From Hydrogenibacillus schlegelii (GTDB taxonomy: Bacteria > Bacillota > Bacilli > Thermicanales > DSM-22653): a stretch of 64,000 nucleotides of DNA. The notes under the pieces are model-generated. The model saw only the letters and a program-made list of their open reading frames with translations. It made no database searches and was not told where the DNA came from. The position numbers were made by a program, and so were the translations under genes. The DNA lies in NCBI RefSeq assembly GCF_001653195.1, contig NZ_JXBB01000012.1, forward strand, positions 62,001-126,000. Direction: 5' to 3'. Shown here in pieces: positions 53,710 through 62,734 of the stretch (the first letter of the stretch is position 1; every line of letters starts with the position of its first letter).

Positions 53710-55824
53710 TTACGGTCGAGGCCGATCTCCGTCTCCCGCCCACAGGCGAAGCGGCATCCAGCCCCGGACGCTGTTGACCGCCCAGAGGCGGTCGGCCGTG
53801 CAAAGATCGCGCCATGTCATCGGCGCTTCCCGGACAAATCCGGCGGCGAGGAGATGGGCCCGGAAGACGCCCGGGAGGAGGCCGTCGGATAAGGGCGGCG
53901 TCCAGAGGTGCCCGTCCCGTTCGACGACGAGGTTGGCGCGGGAAAGCTCCGTCGGCCGCCCGGCGCCGTTCCAGAGGAGGACGTCGAGGCCGCCGGATGG
54001 AACCGGGAGGGCGGCGTTCGCCGTCGTCGCCGCCGCTTCGGCCAACCGGGCTTCGTACGGCGCCCGATCGAGCCGTTTGTGCCACCAGCGGTCGTCATCC
54101 GCGTCGATCGGCGTCCGGGCCGGGACGGCCAGCACCGCCCCCGTAAGGTCCGGCGCCGGAAGGAGGGCAAGCCGCCGCCGGTCGTCCCACGGCGCCCCGA
54201 GGGGAGCGGCGTCGGCCGTGACGGCGCCCGTTCGGAAAACGACGAGCCGAAGGCGAAAGAGGCCGGCCGGATGCCGGCGTTTCGCCGCCTCCAGGGCCTT
54301 CCGGATGTCGGCGGTCCGGTCCGGAAAGCCGTAATGGCGCATCGAGGCAAAAAGACGCGCCAGGTGGAGCGCCTCGAGGAACACCGCCCCGTCTTCGAGG
54401 CGCATCGTCTCGACGAGCGCCGGCGGCGGGGCGGCCGGCCGGAGCAAAATGCCCGCTTTAAGCAGCGCTTCCCGGTATTCCCGCCGGGCGACGGAACGGG
54501 CGGTGATGCCGCTTCCGGTGCCGTAGAGGAGCCGCCGGGCGCCGACGTCGACGACGGCGGTCCGGATGGCGACGTTGAACACGGCGCCGTCGGGGCCGGC
54601 CATGCCGATGGCGCCGGTGTAGATCCCCCGCGGGCTTTGCTCCAGCCGGCCGATGATTTCGAGGGCCGATCGTTTCGGCATGCCGGCGATGCTCCCGCTC
54701 GGAAAAAGCGCCCGGAAGAGATCGGAAAGCCTCACCTCCGGCCGCGTCGTCGCTTCGACGGGCGCGGTGAGCTGCCAGACGGTCGGGTAGGCCTCGAGGA
54801 CCGGCTCCCCGATCCGGACCCCGGCGGCGCCGCCTTCGGCCAGGGCGGCGAGCTCGCGGGCGATGCCGGCGGCGGTCCGGAAAAGTTCCGCCCGGTCTTT
54901 GGCCGAGGCGAAAAGCGCCGCCCGCCGCCGGGCATCTTCTTCGGGGTATCGCCCCCGAGGCGCGGTCCCCTTCATCGGCCGCATCGCGAGCGTCCGGCCG
55001 TCCCAGGCGAAAAAAAGCTCCGGCGACGCCGAGAGGATCTTCAGGCGGCCAAAATCCAAAAACGCGCCGTAGCCGGCCCCTTGCCGCCGAAGGAGGCGCC
55101 GGTAGAGGCGGAAAAAGCCGCCGTCATCGCCGGTCGCATGCCCGGCACCGGCAAGCGGCAGAGCGAGGCGGAAGGTGAGATTCACGACTTCTGCCTCGCC
55201 CCGGGTGAGCGCCGCGATCAAGGAGGAAAACGCCGCCCGGTACGCCGCCCAGGTCGCCTCCGACGGCATCCCGTCCGGTGCCGATCCGGCCTCCAGGGCG
55301 GCAAGAAGCGCCGGCCAGCTGCCGTCTTCCCCGTCGATGCCGCCGTCCACCCCAACGAAGTCCTCGTCCGCTTCCGGGGGCGGGGCGCCGTCCGCCGCGT
55401 CTTCGGCCGGCGCCCCGCCGGCGGCCGGTTCTTTTTCCCGCGGCATCCCGGAGGGGGCGGCGCCGGAGACGGCCGGCGCTCCGCCGCGGGGTCCGGGGCC
55501 GTTTCCCGCCCTTCCGTCTGCCGGCAAAACGCCGGCGCGGTCCCTTCCGTCGCTTTCGAAAAGGCCGAACCAGGCGAACGGGAGGCGCGCCGCCCCCCCT
55601 TCTTCCGCGCGCGGAAGAGGCAGGTTCGGCCAAAACGCCGCCCCGGCTTCGTAGGTCAGAAAGCCGACCGCCCATCGGCCGGCGCGGCGGGCGGCGTCGA
55701 CGGCGGCGAGGACGGCCGGAACTTCCTCCGGGGTTTCGGCGACGAGCTCGGCGGCCGGCCGGGCAAAGATCCGCGGTCCGCCGGGAAAATCGAACCGGGC
55801 AACCTGAAAGGACAAAGTCGTCAT
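53710..55824 (-). CDS. pabB: PabB-PabC fusion: aminodeoxychorismate synthase I + lyase
   Basis: 704 residues joining two steps of p-aminobenzoate (folate) synthesis. PabB part, about 1-460: ASPELFFAWDG, the Lys of PMKGTAPRG, TAGIARELAAL, FPSGSIAGMPKRSALEII, and GIYTGAIGM. PabC part, about 465-704: aminotransferase class IV fold with the PLP lysine in WWHKRLDRAPYEARL and ELSRANLVVERDG. A 70-residue low-complexity insert (about 95-165) is unusual. The glutaminase subunit PabA is not nearby. ATG at 55824 (complement) has only a distant GGAGG, so the start is less sure. Confidence 0.9.
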   Translation of the reverse strand: MTTLSFQVARFDFPGGPRIFARPAAELVAETPEEVPAVLAAVDAARRAGRWAVGFLTYEAGAAFWPNLPLPRAEEGGAARLPFAWFGLFESDGRDRAGVLPADGRAGNGPGPRGGAPAVSGAAPSGMPREKEPAAGGAPAEDAADGAPPPEADEDFVGVDGGIDGEDGSWPALLAALEAGSAPDGMPSEATWAAYRAAFSSLIAALTRGEAEVVNLTFRLALPLAGAGHATGDDGGFFRLYRRLLRRQGAGYGAFLDFGRLKILSASPELFFAWDGRTLAMRPMKGTAPRGRYPEEDARRRAALFASAKDRAELFRTAAGIARELAALAEGGAAGVRIGEPVLEAYPTVWQLTAPVEATTRPEVRLSDLFRALFPSGSIAGMPKRSALEIIGRLEQSPRGIYTGAIGMAGPDGAVFNVAIRTAVVDVGARRLLYGTGSGITARSVARREYREALLKAGILLRPAAPPPALVETMRLEDGAVFLEALHLARLFASMRHYGFPDRTADIRKALEAAKRRHPAGLFRLRLVVFRTGAVTADAAPLGAPWDDRRRLALLPAPDLTGAVLAVPARTPIDADDDRWWHKRLDRAPYEARLAEAAATTANAALPVPSGGLDVLLWNGAGRPTELSRANLVVERDGHLWTPPLSDGLLPGVFRAHLLAAGFVREAPMTWRDLCTADRLWAVNSVRGWMPLRLWAGDGDRPRP

Positions 55825-55977
55825 CGGCGTGTTCGCTTCTCCTCCCGACTTCTTGATCCCAGCCGCGTCGGCTCCGACGCCGTCTGGGCCTTTTTGGCTT
55901 CGGATGGGGCCTTACGCCTTCGAACACGGCGAGGCTCCGCCCGCAAAAAAAGAGGCCCGCGGCCGGCGTCCGCGAAG

Positions 55978-57399
55978 TTACTTCAAGACGACGCCCCGCT
56001 CCGCCGCGAGTCGCCGAAGCCGATATCGCCGGCCGGCGGCGGGAAAGACGGCCCCCGGCAGCCGGACGGCGAGCCGCTCGGGGAAGCGGCTGTGGAGCGG
56101 CACGACGGTGGGGGCGCCGATCGCCGCGGCGGCCCGGAGGAGATCCCCGGGCCAGGCATGGCCGCCGCTGTGGACAACCGAAAGCGTCATGCCGAGCTTT
56201 CGCACGAACGCCTCGAGGTGGCGCCACCGGGGGTCAAAGCCGCCCATCGGCTCGCCGCCGCTTTGAATGTACCGGCCGCCGGCGGTCGGAAGATCGAGGA
56301 GGGCGAAGGCGTTCTCCCACCGGTTTTGTACGACGAAGGCTTCCGGCGCCTGGCGGATCGTCGCGGCGTCGACCCCGTCGGCCTCCCGCCAGAGCGCCTC
56401 CCACCACGGGGCGGCGACGATCTCCGGCGCCACACCGGCTTCCGGCGCCCGAAGGTCGGGCACGTAGACGAGGGGCCGAAGGCCCCGGAGCCGCCGAAGC
56501 AGGTGGGCGACGGCCGGTTCGACGGCGACCCGTCGGCCGGCGGCCTCGGCCGCCTGAAGCACCCCTTCCAGCCGGTCCAGGTTCCACGGATAGACGTTTA
56601 CGACGACGAGGCCCTCCGTCTCCCGAAAGGCGGCCGTGAGCGCCGCCCGCACATCCGCCTCCGAAAGGGCCCCCTCCGGCGGCGGCGCCTCGGGGGTCAA
56701 CGCCTCATCCGGAAGGGCTTCCCGGGGGCCGATCGTCGTCCCTTCGATGAGAAGGAGATCCGGCCGAAACGCCCGCGCCCGTTCGAGAAACGCCGCCGTC
56801 AGCTCCGGGCGGGCGCCGTGCAGGCGAAAGTCGCCGGTGTAGACGATCCGCACCTCCGGCGTTTCGATGAACAATGCCGCCGCCCCCGGGACGTCGTGGT
56901 CGACGGGGACGAAAAAGAAGCGGATCGGCCCGTGGCGAACCGGCGTCTCGAACGGGACGCCGAAAAGCGCCCGCGCCGGATGGATGCCCTCGCCGATTTC
57001 GGCGAGGGCTTCCGCCAGCGCCCGGGAAGGCTCGCTTCCGTAGACGGGGATGTCCGGTGCCACCCAGCCGGCGGCGCCGGCGTGGTCGAGATGGAGATGC
57101 GACACCGCCACCGCCGTCGCCGGCCCCTCCGGGGAAAAGGGGCGGGGAAGTCGCGGGTCGCCGGCCGGCGCCCGAAGGGCGTCCTGAGCGTAGAGACCGT
57201 CGATCGCCGGCACCCGCCCGAGGCGGATGAGATCGGCGAGGCGAAAGGCCGCCCGCGGACGGATCGACGCCTCCAGCACCGCCCGTTCCGGTTCGTAGAC
57301 GAGGCCGAAGTCAAAAAGAAGGCGGTGATCGCCATGCTCGAGCATGACGATCGTGCCGCCGATCGTCCAAAGCCCCCCGAAGAAAGTGATCGCGCTCAT
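55978..57399 (-). CDS. Metallo-beta-lactamase-fold hydrolase, RNase J-like
   Basis: 473 residues. The metal-binding HLHLDHAG is at 101-108, further ligands in VDHDVPGAA and VYTGDFRLHG, and the C-terminal LSVVHSGGHAWPGDLLRAAAAIGAPTVVPLHSRFPE resembles the beta-CASP/RNase J ending. Between them lies a helical insertion with an acidic Pro-rich loop (about 225-245). RNA-processing activity is possible, but it is shorter than RNase J and could act on another substrate. It is the first gene of a minus-strand pair with the pab fusion, 153 bases apart. Confidence 0.75.
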   Translation of the reverse strand: MSAITFFGGLWTIGGTIVMLEHGDHRLLFDFGLVYEPERAVLEASIRPRAAFRLADLIRLGRVPAIDGLYAQDALRAPAGDPRLPRPFSPEGPATAVAVSHLHLDHAGAAGWVAPDIPVYGSEPSRALAEALAEIGEGIHPARALFGVPFETPVRHGPIRFFFVPVDHDVPGAAALFIETPEVRIVYTGDFRLHGARPELTAAFLERARAFRPDLLLIEGTTIGPREALPDEALTPEAPPPEGALSEADVRAALTAAFRETEGLVVVNVYPWNLDRLEGVLQAAEAAGRRVAVEPAVAHLLRRLRGLRPLVYVPDLRAPEAGVAPEIVAAPWWEALWREADGVDAATIRQAPEAFVVQNRWENAFALLDLPTAGGRYIQSGGEPMGGFDPRWRHLEAFVRKLGMTLSVVHSGGHAWPGDLLRAAAAIGAPTVVPLHSRFPERLAVRLPGAVFPAAGRRYRLRRLAAERGVVLK

Positions 57400-57504
57400 C
57401 GCGACGGTCTCCTCTTCTCAATTTTTATTTTGGCCGGCTTTATTTTCGGCAGGCCCGGTCTGGGCCCGGCTCGGGGCAAAACGTCCCGCCTTCCCGCGAA
57501 GGCT

Positions 57505-58887
57505 TTACTCGCGGGAGCGCGCCTTGGCCCGGTCGATCTCCGCCTGGGCCTTGGCGGCGGCATCGGGAAGCGCGGCGCCGGGCGCTTTTTCCCCGAGGAG
57601 AACCGCTTCGATTTCCTTTTGCACGATCTTCATCGCCGCGTCAAAGCCGGGGATGCGCGGATCGAAGAAACCGGCGTCAAACTGCTCGGTGCCGACCCCG
57701 TTGGCGGGATGGTCCTTCACGAAGTCCTTCCAGATCGGGCTTTCGAGGGCCGAGCGGCGGATCGGGAGGTACCCCGTCTCCCTGGCCCAGTACGCGGTGT
57801 TGTCCGTGTTCAGGAGCGTTTTGATGAACAGCCAGGCGGCGAGTTTTTCCTCCGGCGTGGCCGAATCGAACACGGCGACGGCGTTTCCGGCAAAGGGGAC
57901 GGCCCGTTTCGCTCCGGCCGGAACCGCCGCCGCCGCCCAGTGGATGTTCCCTTCGGCGGCCTTGGCGACGAACGGGATGCCCGCCGAGGAACCGATGTAC
58001 ATCGCCACGTCGCCGCGGCCGAACGGATTCGACATGTACTGGTCTTCACCGGCCAAGCGGGCGATCTTATCTTTGAACAGCCCGGCGATAAAGTCAAGGG
58101 CTTGTCGGCCTTCCGGGCTGTCGAAAAGGACTGTTCCGGTCGCTTCGTCGATGTAGCGTCCGCCGGCCTGCCGCACCCACATGTGGAACTGCCAGCCGAC
58201 GGAGTTTTCAAAGCCGATGCCGATGACCTTTTTGCCGTTTCGCTCAAAGGTGAGCTTTTCGGCCGCCTGCCGGAGCTCGTCCCACGTCTTCGGCACCTCG
58301 ACGCCGCGTTCCTGGAAAAGATCGGTATTATAATACAAGATCTGGGTGCTTTTGCTGAAGGGGAGGGAAAAGAAACGGCCGTCCCACCGGTTGGCCTCCC
58401 GGAACACCGGGATGATGTCCTCCAATTCTTCCTTCGTCCAGCCGATCTCCGGATGTTCGATGTAGGGCGTAAGATCCTGAACGAGGCCGTTTTGTTGGTA
58501 GTCGGTCACCCACGTTTCGATCACCTGGGCCATCACCGGAAGTGTCTTCGACTTCGCGGCGGCGGTGAGCTTTTCCTGCAGGTCGCCGTAGTTGCCCTGG
58601 CCGACAAGCTTGATGCGGATATCCGGATGTTCGGCCATGAAGCGATCGGCGATCGCCTTGAGCGCCTCTTCGTGATGGCCGGTCATCGCATGCCAGAAGG
58701 TAATTTCGACCGGACCGCGAAGACGCGTCGGAAAAGCGGCGTCGTCCGTCTCGTCGGCCGCCGATGATGGCGCGCTTTTGTCGCTTCCTGCAGGCGCCGG
58801 AGGCGTCGTTTCAGGCTTGCCGCAGGCGGCGGCAACGAGGATGAGGCCGAGCGCCAGGACGAAACGGATGCGCCGTATCATAATCAT
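57505..58887 (-). CDS. ABC transporter sugar-binding lipoprotein (UgpB-like)
   Basis: 460 residues. A lipoprotein signal peptide (IRFVLALGLILVAAACG, lipid Cys22) and a Ser/Pro/Asp spacer are followed by a family-1 solute-binding protein: VEITFWHAMTGHHEEALKAIADRFMAEHPDIRIKL, QILYYNTDLF, GDVAMYIGSSAGIPFV, AWLFIKTLL, ARETGYLPIRR. It resembles glycerol-3-phosphate and maltose-type binding proteins. The substrate is not certain. Start ATG at 58887 (complement) with AAGGAGG 8 bases upstream. It is the last gene of the importer operon (ATPase, two permeases, binding protein), all transcribed leftward. Confidence 0.9.
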   Translation of the reverse strand: MIMIRRIRFVLALGLILVAAACGKPETTPPAPAGSDKSAPSSAADETDDAAFPTRLRGPVEITFWHAMTGHHEEALKAIADRFMAEHPDIRIKLVGQGNYGDLQEKLTAAAKSKTLPVMAQVIETWVTDYQQNGLVQDLTPYIEHPEIGWTKEELEDIIPVFREANRWDGRFFSLPFSKSTQILYYNTDLFQERGVEVPKTWDELRQAAEKLTFERNGKKVIGIGFENSVGWQFHMWVRQAGGRYIDEATGTVLFDSPEGRQALDFIAGLFKDKIARLAGEDQYMSNPFGRGDVAMYIGSSAGIPFVAKAAEGNIHWAAAAVPAGAKRAVPFAGNAVAVFDSATPEEKLAAWLFIKTLLNTDNTAYWARETGYLPIRRSALESPIWKDFVKDHPANGVGTEQFDAGFFDPRIPGFDAAMKIVQKEIEAVLLGEKAPGAALPDAAAKAQAEIDRAKARSRE

Positions 58888-58967
58888 CCACCGGTCCTCC
58901 TTGTCCGAAGCGTTTGGCCAGCGATGAAGGCGCGACGGCGGCCACCCGAAACGGCCGGCATCCCCCC

Positions 58968-59792
58968 TCAACCTTTGATTCCGGTCCGGGCCAGTCCTTC
59001 GACGATCGATCGCTGCAACAGGAGGTAAAGGACGATCATCGGCACGATGACGAACGCCGAAGCGGCCATGAGGAGTTCGTAAGCCGTCCCGGCCTCGGTC
59101 GTAAAGGCGGTCAGACCGACGGGAAGCGTGCGCATCTCCCGGCTGTTGGTGACGATGAGCGGCCAGAGAAACGCGTTCCAGCTCCCGATCGCCTTCAGGA
59201 CGACGATCGTCACGATGGCCGGCCGGACGATCGGGACCATGATCGTCCAGAGGAAGCGAAAGTCTCCGGCGCCGTCGACGCGAGCGGCGTAACCGAGCTC
59301 CTTCGGCACGAAAAGAAAATGCTGCCGGAGAAGGAAAATGGCAAACACGCTCGCCGTCCACGGGATGATGAGCGCTTCGTACCGGTCGATCCAGCCCAGA
59401 CGAGCAAGCGTTACGTAGTTGGGGACGAGCAGCACTTCGCCGGGGACCATCATCGTGCCGAGAAGCAAGCTGAAAAGGAAGTCCCGTCCCCAAAACGACA
59501 GACGGGCGAAGGCATAGGCGGCGAGAATCGTCGTGATGAGTTCACCGAGCGTCGAAAGGGCGGTGACGAGGACGCTGTTCAGGAAATAACGGCCGAACGG
59601 CGCCATCGTGAGCGCCCGGACATAGTTGTCCCAGTGCCACTCCGAAGGCATCCACTTCGGCGGCATGAGCATCACTTCGTTCGGCGCCTTGAGAGACGTG
59701 GAGATCATCCAGGCGAAAGGAAGAAGCATGAGCGCCGCGCCGAGGGAAAGGAGGAAGAGAATCGTCCCCCGGGATAAGGCGTCGCGAATCAC
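58968..59792 (-). CDS. Carbohydrate ABC transporter permease (UgpE/MalG-like)
   Basis: 274 residues with six membrane spans. The cytoplasmic EAA loop is ELGYAARVDGAGDFRFLWTIMVPIVRP, where the ATPase docks. N-terminal segment LPFAWMISTSLKAPNEVM and GRYFLNSVLVT are typical of this permease class. It pairs with the neighbouring UgpA-like permease. It lies between the permease and the binding protein in the operon, with short gaps. Confidence 0.9.
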   Translation of the reverse strand: MIRDALSRGTILFLLSLGAALMLLPFAWMISTSLKAPNEVMLMPPKWMPSEWHWDNYVRALTMAPFGRYFLNSVLVTALSTLGELITTILAAYAFARLSFWGRDFLFSLLLGTMMVPGEVLLVPNYVTLARLGWIDRYEALIIPWTASVFAIFLLRQHFLFVPKELGYAARVDGAGDFRFLWTIMVPIVRPAIVTIVVLKAIGSWNAFLWPLIVTNSREMRTLPVGLTAFTTEAGTAYELLMAASAFVIVPMIVLYLLLQRSIVEGLARTGIKG

Positions 59793-59829
59793 GGGCGGTC
59801 CCCTTTCCGTTTTGGAGCATGAACGGCCC

Positions 59830-60720
59830 TCAGACGGCCGTCCGCTTTCGGCCGATCCAAAGTTGGATGACGGTCAGCAGGAAGGTGATCAGGAAAAGCA
59901 CGTAGGCGGCGGCGGAGGCCACGGCGTAATCCTGTTCCCGATAAAACTTCACGAAAATGTAGTAGACGAGCGTCAGGGCGCTTGAGAGGGGCCCGGGGCT
60001 TCCGCCGAACAGGGCGTAGACCTCGTCGAACACCTTAAAGGCGCCGATGATCGAGACGATCGAAACGAAAAAGGTCGTCGGCCAGAGGAGCGGAAAGGTG
60101 ATCGACCAAAATCGCCGCCACGGCCCGGCTCGGTCGAGGCGGGCGGCGAGGTGGTACGTCTCCGGAATGTTCGAAAGCCCGGCGAGGAAAAGGACGATGT
60201 TGTAGCCGAGGCTCTTCCAGATGGCGAACAGGATGAGGGCCGGGAGGGCCCAGCGGGGATCGGTGAGCCACCGAACGGGTTGGATCCCGAGCAAACCGAG
60301 CCCGAAGTTGAGAAGCCCGTAGTCGGAGTGAAAAATCCATCGCCAGACGACGGCGACCGCCACGACGGACGTCACCGTCGGCAGGAAGTAGACCGTCCGG
60401 AAAAACGAGCGGAGCGGGATCGGCCGGTAAAGCATGAGGGCGATGCCGAGGGAGAGGGCGATGGAGATCGGCACGACGCCGATGACGAAAACCGCGGTGT
60501 TTCGGAGCGCCAGATGAAACTCCGGATCCTTGAGGAGATACAGATAGTTGTCGAAGCCCAGTCGATAGACGCGGTCGTGAAAATAGTCGTAGTCCGTGTA
60601 AAAACTCAAAAGGAACGACTCGACGATGGGGTAAATCGTAAACGTCCCCAGCACGAGAAGCGCAGGGGCAAGATAGACGAAAGCTTTGGCGGTGGAACGC
60701 AGATTGGGCTTGTCCGGCAT
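59830..60720 (-). CDS. Carbohydrate ABC transporter permease (UgpA/MalF-like)
   Basis: 296 residues with six membrane spans. Features: FVYLAPALLVLGTFTIYPIVESFLLSF at the N-terminus, FFRTVYFLPTVTSVVAVAVVWRWIF, and an EAA-type loop (IPETYHLAARLDRAGPWRRFWSITFPLLWPT). The loop is slightly degenerate, with LDRAGPWRR where most members have a VDGA-type sequence. It forms the membrane channel with the partner permease. It follows the ATPase gene by 20 bases. Confidence 0.9.
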   Translation of the reverse strand: MPDKPNLRSTAKAFVYLAPALLVLGTFTIYPIVESFLLSFYTDYDYFHDRVYRLGFDNYLYLLKDPEFHLALRNTAVFVIGVVPISIALSLGIALMLYRPIPLRSFFRTVYFLPTVTSVVAVAVVWRWIFHSDYGLLNFGLGLLGIQPVRWLTDPRWALPALILFAIWKSLGYNIVLFLAGLSNIPETYHLAARLDRAGPWRRFWSITFPLLWPTTFFVSIVSIIGAFKVFDEVYALFGGSPGPLSSALTLVYYIFVKFYREQDYAVASAAAYVLFLITFLLTVIQLWIGRKRTAV

Positions 60721-60740
60721 CGGCCGTCCCTCCCGGAAAA

Positions 60741-61889
60741 TCAGGCGAGTTGAACGCCGGAAGCCGCCTTCGGGAGGCCTTGGGGAATCTTCCGCAGGCT
60801 TTCGCCGGTTTCGGGATGGAAAAGATGGAGGGCGGACGGCTCAACCGTCAAGACGACCGCCGTGCCGGGGTGCGGGGCTTTTCCGGTCGGTGCGAGGACG
60901 CGGACGGCTCCCGCGCACGTCTCGACGCGAAGGAGCGTCTCCCGACCGGTGGTCTCGCGAACCGCCACCCGTCCCGCGATTTTGCCTCTGCACGCGCTCG
61001 GATCTCCGAGGGCGACGCCGGCCGCCTCGAGGCGGAAATCTTCCGGGCGGATGCCGACGACCACCGGCGTCTCCGGGGGAAGCGGCTCGATGTCTTCGGG
61101 GAGGTCGGTCAGGGGGGTTCCGCCGTTCAAAAGGAGGCAGCGGCCCCCGGCGCCGACGCGAGCGGACAGGAGGTTGATCGGCGGATTGCCAAGAAATTCG
61201 GCCACAAACCGGTGTGCGGGTCGGAGGTACAGCATGTCCGGCGCGTCGCACTGGACTTTTCGCCCCTCCCGCATCAGCAGGATGCGGTCGGCGAGACTCA
61301 TGGCCTCCTCTTGATCGTGGGTGACGAAGACGGTCGTGATCCCCACGTTCGAGACGATGCGCCGGATTTCTTCCCGCATCTCCAGCCGAAGACGGGCGTC
61401 CAGATTGGAAAGCGGCTCGTCCAAGAGCAGCAATTTCGGCCGCTTGACGAGCGCCCGGGCAATGGCGACCCGCTGCTGCTGGCCGCCGGAGAGCTGGGCG
61501 GGCTTTCGCTCGAGAAGAGATTCGATGCGCACCAGGCGGGCCATCTCCAGCACCATCTCCCGTCGCCTGTTTTTCGGGATTTTTTGTACTTTCAGGGGAA
61601 AGGCGATGTTGTCGAACGCCGTCATATGGGGATAGAGTGCGTAGTTTTGAAAGACCATCCCGATTTCTCGCCGTTCCGGCGGCACGTCATTGACGACCGC
61701 TCCATCGAAGCGGATGACGCCGGCCGTCGGGCGATACAGCCCGGCGAGCAAAAAGAGGGTCGTCGTCTTGCCGCATCCGCTCGGGCCGAGAAGGGCGACG
61801 AGCTCGCCCGACTCGATGACGGCATCGAGACGGTCGACGGCCGTGACGTCGCCGAAGCGCATGCTTAAGCCTTCAAGTTCGACGCGCAA
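60741..61889 (-). CDS. Sugar ABC transporter ATPase (UgpC/MsmX-like)
   Basis: About 382 residues. Walker A is LLGPSGCGKTTTLFLLAG, the Q-loop MVFQNYALYPHM, the signature LSGGQQQRVAIARAL and Walker B LLLLDEPLSNLDARLR. The C-terminal TOBE/MOP regulatory domain (about 240-370) contains VVGIRPEDFRLE. It powers the importer encoded downstream. The start is uncertain: TTG at 61889 (complement) follows GAGGTGAG by a few bases, and GTG codons lie 9 and 15 bases further upstream. It is the first gene of the operon, beside a direct repeat that may regulate it. Confidence 0.9.
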   Translation of the reverse strand: MRVELEGLSMRFGDVTAVDRLDAVIESGELVALLGPSGCGKTTTLFLLAGLYRPTAGVIRFDGAVVNDVPPERREIGMVFQNYALYPHMTAFDNIAFPLKVQKIPKNRRREMVLEMARLVRIESLLERKPAQLSGGQQQRVAIARALVKRPKLLLLDEPLSNLDARLRLEMREEIRRIVSNVGITTVFVTHDQEEAMSLADRILLMREGRKVQCDAPDMLYLRPAHRFVAEFLGNPPINLLSARVGAGGRCLLLNGGTPLTDLPEDIEPLPPETPVVVGIRPEDFRLEAAGVALGDPSACRGKIAGRVAVRETTGRETLLRVETCAGAVRVLAPTGKAPHPGTAVVLTVEPSALHLFHPETGESLRKIPQGLPKAASGVQLA

Positions 61890-61960
61890 CGGGCTCACCT
61901 CAACGTGCGGGTAAAGTGGCCACCCTCTCAAAATAACACGGGATTTTGAAGGGCATATGA

Positions 61961-62007
61961 AGAGAAAGTAAAGAGTCTGTAACGGATCGGATAAGAGAAA
62001 GTAAAGC
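61961..62007. repeat. 14-bp direct repeat at 33-bp spacing
   Basis: AAGAGAAAGTAAAG occurs exactly at 61961-61974 and 61994-62007, start to start 33 bases (about three helix turns). It lies in the 263-base gap between the leftward sugar importer operon and the rightward ylxM promoter, so it is a candidate binding site for a dimeric regulator. Confidence 0.8.
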
Positions 62008-62055
62008 GGCGCCAGGGGGCGCAGGGAAGCGGGCGCCCCCTGTCAAATCCGAACC

Positions 62056-62084
62056 TTGACACCGCAAAAAAGCTCTGGTATGCT
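62056..62084 (+). promoter_or_regulatory. Promoter of ylxM-ffh
   Basis: TTGACA (62056-62061) and TATGCT (62079-62084), 17-base spacer, 69 bases before ylxM. A near-consensus vegetative promoter. Confidence 0.85.
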
Positions 62085-62152
62085 AAGCGGCGGCTCCGGC
62101 CGGACGATGCGTTCTTCCCGGCCTTGGGGATTTCGGGCAAAGGAGACGAACC

Positions 62153-62734
62153 GTGCTTGAGAAGCGGGCGCGGGTGGCCTCGCTGTACGATCTTTACGGC
62201 GGGCTGCTTTCCGAACGACAGCGCCGGGCGGTTGTCCTCTATCACTTTGAGGACTGGTCGCTGGCGGAAGTCGCCGACGCCCTCGGGATGAGCCGCCAGG
62301 CGGTCCACGCCCTCCTCCGGCGGGCGGAGGCGACCCTCAACCGGCTGGAAGCCGTCCTCGGCCTCTTCGAGCGGAGCCGCGAGCGGGAGGCGCTTTTGTC
62401 GGAGCTCGAGGCCCGCCTGCGGGCGCTTCGCGACTGTCCGGCGGCCGGCGACCTCGCGAAGATCGCCGCCGCGCTCCGGGCGCTCGAAGAAGCACCGGAA
62501 CCGAGCGCCCGGGCGCCCTCCGCCCAAAGCCGGCCGCTTTCCCAGGAAAGGTCCGCTTTCGGACATCGGGCGAAGCGGCCAAGCGGAGCGCCGATCCGCC
62601 GAAGCGATCCGTCACGGCCCGGGCGCGCTGTCCGGAAAGCGCCGGAGACCTCCGGCGCTTCGCCGGGATCGGGCGGCGCGGCCGGTCCGGAGGACGGGCG
62701 ATCGGCCGGAAAGGAGGGAGACGATGGCGTTTGA
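62153..62734 (+). CDS. ylxM: YlxM, putative SRP-associated HTH protein
   Basis: 193 residues. The first 100 carry the YlxM (UPF0122) sigma-like helix-turn-helix: LYDLYGGLLSERQRRAVVLYHFEDWSLAEVADALGMSRQAVHALLRRAE. In other bacteria YlxM interacts with the signal recognition particle and is always beside ffh. Here the usual 105-120 residue protein has a disordered Ser/Arg/Gly-rich C-terminal tail of about 80 residues. GTG start with AAAGGAG 7 bases upstream. Its end overlaps ffh by 11 bases. Confidence 0.88.
   Translation: MLEKRARVASLYDLYGGLLSERQRRAVVLYHFEDWSLAEVADALGMSRQAVHALLRRAEATLNRLEAVLGLFERSREREALLSELEARLRALRDCPAAGDLAKIAAALRALEEAPEPSARAPSAQSRPLSQERSAFGHRAKRPSGAPIRRSDPSRPGRAVRKAPETSGASPGSGGAAGPEDGRSAGKEGDDGV

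Noticed and set aside
53908-58767. A 1619-codon plus-strand open frame
   Set aside because: It lies opposite pabB, the MBL-fold gene and the sugar-binding protein gene; it has no ribosome site and its translation is Arg/Gly/Pro-rich. Long antisense frames arise here from the strong G/C third-position bias.
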